DNA of 5,052 bases from an uncultured Collinsella sp. (GTDB lineage: Bacteria > Actinomycetota > Coriobacteriia > Coriobacteriales > Coriobacteriaceae), in assembly GCA_902478985.1 (NCBI GenBank), contig CABSNH010000121.1, forward strand, positions 1 through 5,052. Direction: 5' to 3'. The notes beneath the pieces are model-generated. The model made no database searches. It saw nothing but the letters and a program-made list of their open reading frames with translations, and was not told where the DNA came from. Numbering within the stretch: position 1 is the first letter of the stretch; each line of letters opens with the position of its first letter. Below are positions 1-4,909 of the stretch, piece after piece. A program made the position numbers and the translations under genes.

Positions 1-743
1 CGGCTGGCAAGTGCCTGGGCGCCCGCCTCATTTTCGACATGGTCGATTACGACCTCGCCGCCAGTAAAGCCTTCGGCCTCCATGGTGTCGACAATCTTGG
101 TGAGCATCTTCTTTTCGCCGCGGGTGTGACCAACGAGTTCAATTTTGCCCGCTTCGCTCGCCGTGCCCAAAATGCGGATATTGAGCTTGTTAGCAATAAC
201 GCCGGCCGCCTTAGGGATACGTCCGGCCTTCGCAAGGTTTTCGTAATTGCACAAACTAAAGAGGATCTTGCTGTTCTGCTCCAAGCTATCGAAATAGGCG
301 CAGGCGTCCTCAAAGGAGGCATCTGGGTTGCTTGCAAGATAGCGGTCGAACAGCAGGAAGATCAAATCCATTTTGCCACCTGCGGCTCGCGAGTTAACCA
401 AATGAATCTGACGGTCCGGCTCCTCGGCAAGCACCATGTCACGTGCGGTGGCCGCGGCATTGTAGCTTCCCGAGACTCCCTCGGAGATGGGCATGCAAAT
501 CGTCTTGTCGGCAAGCCTAAAGAGTTCGGTCCACTCGCCTACGCTCGGACAGGCGCTCGAAGAAGCGCTCGACTCCGCCTGCACGGCGCAATTGAGTTCG
601 TGAACATCGAGCGTGAGGTCATCGACGAACTCGCGCTCCCCCACTCGAATTTTGAGGGGTGCAAATGCAAAGGTGGTATGGGGCGCGGTCGGTTGCCAAT
701 CGCGGAGGTTGCAGCTCGAATCGGAGATAAGTGCCCAGCTCAT
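1..743 (-). CDS. DegV family fatty-acid-binding protein (3' end cut by window edge)
   Basis: The frame is open from an ATG at 743-741 to the left edge, giving 247 residues with no stop. Family members are usually about 280-290 residues, so only the C-terminal end is missing. DegV/FakB-type proteins bind one fatty acid in a cleft between two domains; in Firmicutes FakB presents it to the kinase FakA for phospholipid synthesis. Family marks seen: N-terminal ISDSSCNL (residues 6-13, usually TDSSADL), SACPS (63-67, usually TSQPS, so the usual Thr is Ser), SEGVSGSYNAA (87-97, the SSxLSGTYQSA block whose Ser contacts the lipid carboxylate) and NLAKAGRIPKAAG (169-181, usually NLVKGGRI). The start is fixed by an AGAAAGGA Shine-Dalgarno site (757-750) six bases upstream. 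It has its own promoter, separate from the operon to its right. Family is near certain; the lipid and partner kinase cannot be read here. Confidence 0.93.
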   Translation of the reverse strand, partial: MSWALISDSSCNLRDWQPTAPHTTFAFAPLKIRVGEREFVDDLTLDVHELNCAVQAESSASSSACPSVGEWTELFRLADKTICMPISEGVSGSYNAAATARDMVLAEEPDRQIHLVNSRAAGGKMDLIFLLFDRYLASNPDASFEDACAYFDSLEQNSKILFSLCNYENLAKAGRIPKAAGVIANKLNIRILGTASEAGKIELVGHTRGEKKMLTKIVDTMEAEGFTGGEVVIDHVENEAGAQALAS

Positions 744-772
744 AGAGGGTCCTTTCTAGATGTTTCTCATTT

Positions 773-800
773 ATTATAGCCATCTTGCTTACCTTTGAAA
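773..800 (-). promoter_or_regulatory. Promoter of the DegV gene
   Basis: On the minus strand a perfect TATAAT (778-773) lies about 30 bases before the DegV start codon and just downstream of the preceding gene's terminator. The -35 is poor: TTTCAA at 800-795 with a 16-base spacer. Predicted transcription start is near 766, leaving a leader of about 22 bases that holds the AGAAAGGA ribosome binding site. Just upstream lies a 5-bp inverted repeat, CTAGT/ACTAG (808-824), that could hold a regulator but is short enough to be chance. Confidence 0.65.
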
Positions 801-853
801 CGTGCATCTAGTATTGAAAACTAGCTCATTGGGGTCATGTATGGAGCACGGTC

Positions 854-894
854 ACAAATAAATGAACCTCGCAGCCCAAAGGCCACGAGGTTCA
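854..894 (-). terminator. Rho-independent terminator of the NlpC/P60 gene
   Basis: The minus strand has a perfect 9-bp stem (TGAACCTCG at 863-871 paired with CGAGGTTCA at 886-894). After a CA/CA internal loop, a further 3 bp of GCC/GGC close a CAAA tetraloop. On the minus strand the stem is followed at once by TTTATTTGT (862-854). It lies 25 bases past the NlpC/P60 stop codon. The plus strand side lacks a T-tract, so it works in one direction, separating the right-hand operon from the DegV unit. Confidence 0.88.
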
Positions 895-918
895 CATTCG
901 TTTGCTATACAGAGTGAC

Positions 919-2025
919 TTAGTAGCGCACGAAAATGTAGTTGTTGTTCATGCCGGCTGCAACGGAGCTGATGATGACGCCCGTCTTGTAGTCGGAAGCA
1001 TGGATCATCTGACCATTACCGATATAGATGCCAGTATGGTAGGAGTTAACCACGACATCGCCCGGTTGCGGGTCGGACACGCGGGTCCAACCCATGAAGG
1101 TGCCGGTGGTGCCCAGACGGCAGTAGCGGCCCGTGAGACAGTAGCTTACAAAACCGGAGCAGTCAAAGCTGTCCGGTCCAATGCCGCCCCAGGAATAAGC
1201 GCAACCCAGCTTGCTGTAGGCACGCGAAACAACGGAGCCGCCGTCAACAGACTGGTTCGGTGCGGAAGGCGTCGGAGCCGGAGCCGGAGCCGGGGCGGGC
1301 TGCGGCGTAGGGGTCGGAGCGGGCGTAGGAGTGGGCGCGGGCGTATTGCCGCCATCGTTGGTGTTCTCAGTCGTACCGGCGGTGTCGTTGCTCACCGTAG
1401 CCTTCTCGGCGGTGCTGGCGTTAATGCCGGCCTGAAGTGCTGCGTTGGCTTCAGCCTCGGCGGCAAGCTCGGCCTGCAGCTGGGAGTCCAGGGAGCTCAC
1501 GACACTCTGGGCCTCAGCCTGCTGGGCGTTGAGCTCGTCGACCTTCTTCTGCGTCGCGGCGACGTTCTTCTCCTGCTCGGCCTGCTTATCGGTGAGCTGC
1601 TGCTTAAGGTCCTTGACATCCTGAATGGTCTGGGCCTGCTTGTCGGAAACCTTGCCGTAATAGAACAGACGGTTGAGCATGTCGCCCAGATCGTCGACGC
1701 CCGTCAGAACCTGAAGGAGACTCAGACCGCCGGTCTTGTACTCACCGGCAACGTAGCTCGAAAGCTTTGCCTGGCCCTCGGCAATCTCTTGCTGCTTTTG
1801 CGTGATCTCGCCTGCAGTCTGATCAAGCTCCTGCGTCTGTGCGGAGAGTTCTTCATGAATTTGCTGGGTTTGCGTGCCGATCTGCTCGAGTTTGGTACGA
1901 GCGGCGGCAAGGTCGGATGCGGTATCGGCATAGGCAGGAGCCGCGAGGCCCAGGCCCAAAACACAAGCGAGGGTTGCCGTAGCAGCGCAGCGTGCCATGT
2001 TTTTATGCGTGTTTGCTGTGCGCAT
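919..2025 (-). CDS. Secreted coiled-coil NlpC/P60 peptidoglycan endopeptidase
   Basis: 368 residues. Residues 1-33 form a Sec signal peptide (basic start, hydrophobic 15-30, cleavage after AYA). Residues 36-200 are a long Gln/Glu/Ala-rich coiled coil with a mid hinge (GEYKTGGLSLLQVL, 94-107), the arrangement of PcsB/CwlO/RipC N-terminal domains. A Pro/Ala/Thr linker spans 228-255. The NlpC/P60 domain (262-368) has catalytic Cys289 in FDCSGFV, His330 in YHTGIYIG and a third polar residue at His342 in MIHASD. NlpC/P60 enzymes cut peptide stems of peptidoglycan outside the membrane, commonly the D-Glu to meso-DAP bond. In related proteins the coiled coil restrains the enzyme until FtsEX activates it; here that is inference, as no ftsEX is in view. 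The start is set by AAAGGA (2037-2032), six bases before the ATG; an internal ATG at residue 10 lacks such a site. Last gene of the run, 32 bases after apt. Confidence 0.95.
   Translation of the reverse strand: MRTANTHKNMARCAATATLACVLGLGLAAPAYADTASDLAAARTKLEQIGTQTQQIHEELSAQTQELDQTAGEITQKQQEIAEGQAKLSSYVAGEYKTGGLSLLQVLTGVDDLGDMLNRLFYYGKVSDKQAQTIQDVKDLKQQLTDKQAEQEKNVAATQKKVDELNAQQAEAQSVVSSLDSQLQAELAAEAEANAALQAGINASTAEKATVSNDTAGTTENTNDGGNTPAPTPTPAPTPTPQPAPAPAPAPTPSAPNQSVDGGSVVSRAYSKLGCAYSWGGIGPDSFDCSGFVSYCLTGRYCRLGTTGTFMGWTRVSDPQPGDVVVNSYHTGIYIGNGQMIHASDYKTGVIISSVAAGMNNNYIFVRY
1261..1344. repeat. Low-complexity Pro/Ala/Thr linker-coding repeat inside the NlpC/P60 gene
   Basis: GC-rich simple sequence encodes the alternating Pro-Ala/Pro-Thr linker (residues 228-255) between the coiled coil and the catalytic domain. 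It includes three exact tandem copies of GGAGCC (plus-strand 1274-1291). In-frame 6-base units mean that copy-number change would alter linker length without breaking the frame. Confidence 0.7.
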
Positions 2026-2049
2026 GGAGCTTCCTTTCCGGTATCTAAG

Positions 2050-2073
2050 GGTAACGTCTAGTCCACCGTTACC
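2050..2073. repeat. Inverted repeat across the apt stop and apt-NlpC junction
   Basis: A perfect 7-bp inverted repeat, GGTAACG (2050-2056) and CGTTACC (2067-2073), has a 10-base loop that contains the apt stop codon. On the mRNA it would fold just upstream of the NlpC/P60 ribosome binding site (2037-2032). No T-tract follows, so it is not a standard terminator. It could be an mRNA stability or processing hairpin, an operator, or chance. Confidence 0.4.
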
Positions 2074-2588
2074 AGGCTAAAGAGCTCAACGTCCTCGTTG
2101 GAAGGCGTGAGCTTCTCGCGCGGGTTGAGAAACGCAAGCTCGAGGATACAACCGTAACCCACAAGCTTTGCGCCCATATCTCGCACCAGTTTACCTGTTG
2201 CCTCGACGGTTCCGCCCGTCGCGACCAAGTCATCCAGAATCAACACGGTATCTTTAGAGGTAATGGCATCGGCGTGGATCTCGATAGAGTCGGTGCCATA
2301 TTCGAGCTCGTAGCTCTCGCTTACCGTCTTGCGCGGCAGCTTGCCCGGCTTGCGTGCGGGCACAAAGCCAGCGCCCAGGGCGACGGCCACGGGCACGCCG
2401 ACCATAAAGCCGCGGGCCTCGGGACCCACGACCTTGGTGATGCCCATGCCGGCAAAATGCTCAGCCAGGGCATCAACCATGGCCTTTAGCGCCTCGGGAT
2501 TACCAAAGAGCGGCGTGATGTCCTTAAAGATGACTCCGGGCTCGGGATAGTCGGGGATGTCGACGATGTGAGATTCGAAGTCGTACAT
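2058..2588 (-). CDS. apt: Adenine phosphoribosyltransferase
   Basis: 176 residues, the normal length for this cytoplasmic purine-salvage enzyme, which converts adenine and PRPP to AMP and pyrophosphate. Seen in order: GVIFKDITPL (residues 18-27, the adenine-side loop typical of APRT); VVGPEARGFMVGVPVA (53-68); ARKPGKLPRKTVSESY (78-93) followed by LEYG (95-98), whose Glu96 matches the catalytic Glu of the flexible loop; and the PRPP-binding motif VLILDDLVATGGT (115-127) with the Asp119-Asp120 pair. All expected motifs are intact. The ATG has AAAGG (2600-2596) seven bases upstream; a second ATG five bases further up is out of frame. It lies 38 bases after the MerR gene and 32 before the NlpC/P60 gene, with no terminator between, so co-transcription is likely. 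Other phosphoribosyltransferases (xanthine, hypoxanthine) lack this combination of motifs. Confidence 0.97.
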   Translation of the reverse strand: MYDFESHIVDIPDYPEPGVIFKDITPLFGNPEALKAMVDALAEHFAGMGITKVVGPEARGFMVGVPVAVALGAGFVPARKPGKLPRKTVSESYELEYGTDSIEIHADAITSKDTVLILDDLVATGGTVEATGKLVRDMGAKLVGYGCILELAFLNPREKLTPSNEDVELFSLVTVD

Positions 2589-2626
2589 GGCATGACCTTT
2601 CAGGGGAGGCTGGTTTGTAGCAGCGT

Positions 2627-3511
2627 CTATTTGGCCGCGCTGGCGGTGCCGGCGCGTGAGGGGGCGACAACCTTGAGCGGCTGCACGAGGGATTCCTCAC
2701 GCACGGGGACCGCGGAGGTAGATGTCTCTTCGCTTTTGGCCTTGGTTGACTCGGAGCGTGCGATCTCCTCGTCGAGGGCATCGATATCGGCATCCTCCAC
2801 CACGGCGTTGAGTGACTCGAATACACGGTTCTTGAGCAGAGCGGTATGGACGCCCTCGGTGAGGTCATGCAGCTTCTTAAATGCACGCTCGAGCTTGGCA
2901 TCGCGCTCGTCGTCGGAAGTATCCATACCGAGCATGCTCACGAGAACCTGCTCAAACATCGAGGACTCGCGGTTTGCGGACGATACGTACTGGCGCAGGT
3001 TGCGCGGCTCGATATGGAAGCGCGAAAGCTCGGAGCAATAGCGGATGATCGGGAAATCGCGGCCATCGACAAGCTCGCGATTCTGCGGGCTCTTGATGAT
3101 GCGAATGAGGTCGTTTTCGGCCAGGGAGCGGATAAACGAGATCTCGACGCCGAGCATATCGGGGATGGTCTCGATGGGATGCAGTTTTTGCTTAGTCTCC
3201 TTGGGTTCCGTCTTGAGCGGAACATCGGACAACAGGCCCACCTCGTAGGCGAGCGTAGACAGGTCCGTGGCGTTTTCCAGGCGCTGCTTGATCACGTTGA
3301 GCGGCATGTAGCGAGTCTTCTGGAGGTGCAGAATGACCTCCAGGCGGTCAACGTCCTCCTTGGAGTACTGACGATAGCCCTTAGGCGTGCGATGAGGGGT
3401 GATGAGCCCCTCATCTTCGAGAAATCTAATTTTTGAGTTCGAAAGATCGGGGTATGCGCCTCGAAGTAGATTGACGACCTGGCCGATACTCAGATAATTG
3501 CGTTCGGCCAT
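2627..3511 (-). CDS. MerR-family transcriptional regulator, FtsR/Rv1828-like
   Basis: 294 residues. A MerR-type winged helix-turn-helix occupies about residues 7-75 (SIGQVVNLL, KIRFLEDEGLITP, GYRQYSKEDVDRL). A second winged-helix-like region at about 108-196 contains DFPIIRYCSELSRFHIEPRN and a following ANRESSMFEQVL stretch, the block seen in Rv1828 of M. tuberculosis and FtsR (Cg1631) of C. glutamicum. FtsR is known to activate ftsZ there; the target here is inferred at best. No Cys cluster for metal sensing is visible: the only Cys is residue 159. A charged helix spans about 200-250, followed by a Ser/Thr/Glu/Lys-rich tail (251-294) longer than in those relatives (about 250 residues). The gene starts three bases after the FHA stop, with only a weak GTGAG-type site before it, suggesting translational coupling. 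This FHA-MerR order matches garA-Rv1828 and odhI-ftsR. Confidence 0.9.
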   Translation of the reverse strand: MAERNYLSIGQVVNLLRGAYPDLSNSKIRFLEDEGLITPHRTPKGYRQYSKEDVDRLEVILHLQKTRYMPLNVIKQRLENATDLSTLAYEVGLLSDVPLKTEPKETKQKLHPIETIPDMLGVEISFIRSLAENDLIRIIKSPQNRELVDGRDFPIIRYCSELSRFHIEPRNLRQYVSSANRESSMFEQVLVSMLGMDTSDDERDAKLERAFKKLHDLTEGVHTALLKNRVFESLNAVVEDADIDALDEEIARSESTKAKSEETSTSAVPVREESLVQPLKVVAPSRAGTASAAK

Positions 3512-3514
3512 GCC

Positions 3515-3949
3515 CTACTCACCGGTTTCGATGCGCTCCGGCGTGCTCTCGTGGTAGATGAGCGTAAACGTACCGATCTGGACGGAAGAGCCATCGTGCA
3601 GCGGTGCGCCGTTGACGATGGCGCCATCAACCCACGTACCGTTGAGCGAGCCCAGGTCCTCGATGCGGGCACCCAGACCCTCGCGAATAATGCGCGCGTG
3701 GCTACGCGACACGGTCATGTCGTTGAGGAAGATGCCGTTGGCGGGATCGCGGCCGATGGTGGTCACATTATCCTCGAGCTCAAAGGCTGCACCGGTTTGA
3801 GGGCCTTTGACGATAGATAAGACGGGTGCGGTGATGTGCACGTTGGCCATGAGGTCGGGAACGGTGACATCGCTCGAAGGAACGCGGAAAACGCAGGTGG
3901 CTTCTGAGGCCTTATTGTTCTGAGGCATATTGTTAACCATGTTGTCCAT
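3515..3949 (-). CDS. FHA-domain phosphothreonine-binding protein, GarA/OdhI-like
   Basis: 144 residues from the ATG at 3949, close to OdhI (143) and GarA (162). The FHA domain fills about residues 43-133, with the phosphothreonine-pocket marks TIGRDP (Gly66, Arg67), VSRSHARI (Ser81, His84) and GSLNGTWV (Asn103-Gly104). The N-terminal tail carries EATCVFR (16-22), aligning with ETTSVFR of GarA/OdhI. In those proteins, kinase phosphorylation in this tail makes it bind its own FHA domain and release enzymes such as 2-oxoglutarate dehydrogenase. Here the first Thr (PknG site) is Ala; the second (PknB-class site) is kept as Thr18. The frame extends to a TTG at 3982, but that has no ribosome site, while the ATG at 3949 has TAGGGG five bases upstream. 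The gene is followed after three bases by the FtsR-like gene, as in mycobacteria and corynebacteria. The metabolic partners in this organism are unknown. Confidence 0.92.
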   Translation of the reverse strand: MDNMVNNMPQNNKASEATCVFRVPSSDVTVPDLMANVHITAPVLSIVKGPQTGAAFELEDNVTTIGRDPANGIFLNDMTVSRSHARIIREGLGARIEDLGSLNGTWVDGAIVNGAPLHDGSSVQIGTFTLIYHESTPERIETGE

Positions 3950-3954
3950 GACAA

Positions 3955-3960
3955 CCCCTA
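3955..3960 (-). promoter_or_regulatory. Ribosome binding site that fixes the FHA gene start
   Basis: Minus-strand TAGGGG (3960-3955) lies five bases before the ATG at 3949-3947. The upstream in-frame TTG (3982-3980) has no comparable site, so the shorter 144-residue protein is preferred over a 155-residue one. Confidence 0.65.
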
Positions 3961-3999
3961 ACTTAACGCGGACATGCCGCAAAGAATGAACTGTACGTA

Positions 4000-4005
4000 A
4001 TCATA
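4000..4005 (-). promoter_or_regulatory. Possible internal -10 box upstream of the FHA gene
   Basis: Minus-strand TATGAT (4005-4000) differs from the -10 consensus at one base and sits in the 66-base gap after the phosphatidyltransferase, about 50 bases before the FHA start. No acceptable -35 is found 16-18 bases upstream, so it is at best weak or activator-dependent. A small 4-bp inverted repeat (GCGG/CCGC, 3968-3980) follows it. No terminator is seen in this gap. Confidence 0.25.
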
Positions 4006-4015
4006 CCCCAACGAC

Positions 4016-4720
4016 TTAGTCTTCGATTTCGGGGTTAAGAAAGTCGATGTCTTCGTCCTCGGGATGCGCCACGGCTTGTTTAATGGCTGCTCCACCCTTA
4101 ATGGAATAGATGACGGCGGTGAGCATGGAGAAGATGACGCCGCCGTACACAAAGAAGATGCCAAGCGGTACCGGGCTGCCGTTGAGGCCCGGGAAGGCCG
4201 TGAACGTGGCGGGCAGCAGATGCCAGCCATCCACAGTGGGAAAGCCCAACAGCATGAGCGAGAAGCCGGTCATGAGCAGCGCCGTCGCAATCTTGCCGGG
4301 GAAGACGACGTCGATGGGGCGGCGGTGATAGTGGCGCACGATGAGCGTGCCGATGCCCAGGTATATATCGCGACCAATGATGAGCACGCAGACCCAGATG
4401 GGAAGCTCGCCGCGGACCACCAGGCCCAGTACGCCGGTAAATAGCAGCGCACGGTCGCAGATGGGATCCATAACCTTGCCGAGCCATGAGACCGTTTTGG
4501 TCATGCGGGCAATCTGGCCGTCCATCCAGTCGGTGGAGGCCGCGATGGCATAGATGACGATGGCGACGACACGGTTGTTGTCCGTCACAAAAAGGTACAG
4601 GAAGACCAGCGTGAGGATCAGGCGCGTGAAGGTAATGAAATTGGAGATCGTGAAGATCTTATTCGACGGGTAATCGGAAGTGCCGATAAGCTCCTTTTTG
4701 ATCTTCTTTTTGATGCCCAC
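4016..4720 (-). CDS. CDP-alcohol phosphatidyltransferase (PgsA/cardiolipin-synthase type)
   Basis: 234 residues, an integral membrane enzyme. The full family signature D-x2-D-G-x2-A-R-x8-G-x3-D-x3-D is present: Asp64, Asp67, Gly68, Ala71, Arg72, Gly81, Asp85, Asp89, the metal- and CDP-binding catalytic set. About six hydrophobic segments are seen near 28-45, 51-62, 90-103, 107-125, 142-160 and 185-206. A basic N-terminal stretch (KKKIKKE) precedes the SNFITFTRL entry motif and an acidic tail (220-234) ends the protein. The family swaps CMP on a CDP-lipid for an alcohol: glycerol-3-phosphate (PgsA, phosphatidylglycerol-phosphate) or phosphatidylglycerol (actinobacterial cardiolipin synthase). 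Substrate cannot be decided from sequence alone. Rv1822 (PgsA2), lying near garA in M. tuberculosis, is a same-family gene in similar context. Start is GTG (4720-4718) with GGGGGAG (4731-4725) four bases upstream. First gene of the inferred operon. Confidence 0.9.
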   Translation of the reverse strand: MGIKKKIKKELIGTSDYPSNKIFTISNFITFTRLILTLVFLYLFVTDNNRVVAIVIYAIAASTDWMDGQIARMTKTVSWLGKVMDPICDRALLFTGVLGLVVRGELPIWVCVLIIGRDIYLGIGTLIVRHYHRRPIDVVFPGKIATALLMTGFSLMLLGFPTVDGWHLLPATFTAFPGLNGSPVPLGIFFVYGGVIFSMLTAVIYSIKGGAAIKQAVAHPEDEDIDFLNPEIED

Positions 4721-4724
4721 AGGA

Positions 4725-4731
4725 CTCCCCC
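4725..4731 (-). promoter_or_regulatory. Ribosome binding site supporting the GTG start of the phosphatidyltransferase
   Basis: Minus-strand GGGGGAG (4731-4725) lies four bases before the GTG at 4720-4718. No ATG nearby in frame would keep the basic N-terminus and the SNFITFTRL motif, so the GTG start is favoured. Confidence 0.6.
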
Positions 4732-4756
4732 GCTGGTAAACGACAAAACTTTCGAT

Positions 4757-4785
4757 ACTATACCCGTTCTAGCGATGTCTATCCA
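4757..4785 (-). promoter_or_regulatory. Promoter of the phosphatidyltransferase-FHA-MerR-apt-NlpC run
   Basis: On the minus strand, TGGATA (4785-4780, four of six matches to TTGACA) is separated by 17 bases from TATAGT (4762-4757, five of six matches to TATAAT). Predicted start is near 4750, leaving a leader of about 30 bases with a GGGGGAG ribosome site. The -35 overlaps one copy of a 10-base direct repeat, GATGTCTATC (4774-4783 and 4829-4838), which could be a regulator site. Confidence 0.6.
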
Positions 4786-4845
4786 GCGCGAGCATAGAGA
4801 GTCCAGACATGAGGACGGTATCGGACGGGATGTCTATCGCTTTTG

Positions 4846-4909
4846 TGTACATCAGCCACCAAACATACCAAACATGTCTTTTTTGGAGGCTGGTGTACAG
4901 GTTTTTGTT
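4846..4909 (+). terminator. Long hairpin with plus-strand T-tract (orphan terminator or RNA structure)
   Basis: TGTACATCAGCC (4846-4857) pairs with GGCTGGTGTACA (4888-4899) over 12 positions with one T-G wobble. After an A/A mismatch, five more pairs follow (CCAAA 4859-4863 with TTTGG 4882-4886), leaving an 18-base loop. The plus strand continues GGTTTTTGTT (4900-4909), as in a Rho-independent terminator; the minus strand has an A-run instead. No plus-strand gene is seen upstream to be terminated. It could end an antisense or small RNA, be a protein-binding inverted repeat, or belong to a dispersed repeat. Confidence 0.45.
4858..4875. repeat. Tandem 9-base direct repeat, with a related copy near the right edge
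   Basis: ACCAAACAT occurs twice in exact tandem (4858-4866, 4867-4875) within the arm and loop of the long hairpin. The overlapping 10-mer AAACATACCA (4861-4870) recurs exactly at 5030-5039. This may be a regulator-binding direct repeat or part of a dispersed intergenic element. Confidence 0.45.

Noticed and set aside
39..779. 246-codon plus-strand open frame opposite the DegV gene
   Set aside because: The minus strand has intact DegV motifs, a Shine-Dalgarno site and a promoter; this frame resembles no family and runs through that promoter.
619..807. 62-codon minus-strand frame overlapping the DegV start
   Set aside because: It is in a different frame from DegV and runs over the TATAAT promoter and ribosome site.
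862..2061. 399-codon plus-strand open frame opposite the NlpC/P60 gene
   Set aside because: It starts inside the terminator stem without a ribosome binding site, has Arg/Gly/Leu low-complexity content, and mirrors a gene with signal peptide, coiled coil and full catalytic residues on the other strand.
2846..3436. 196-codon plus-strand open frame opposite the MerR gene
   Set aside because: It is a shadow of a well-supported regulator and has no ribosome binding site or recognisable domain.
3950..3982. Longer FHA protein starting at TTG 3982
   Set aside because: There is no ribosome binding site before the TTG; the ATG at 3949 has TAGGGG at good spacing and gives a length close to OdhI.
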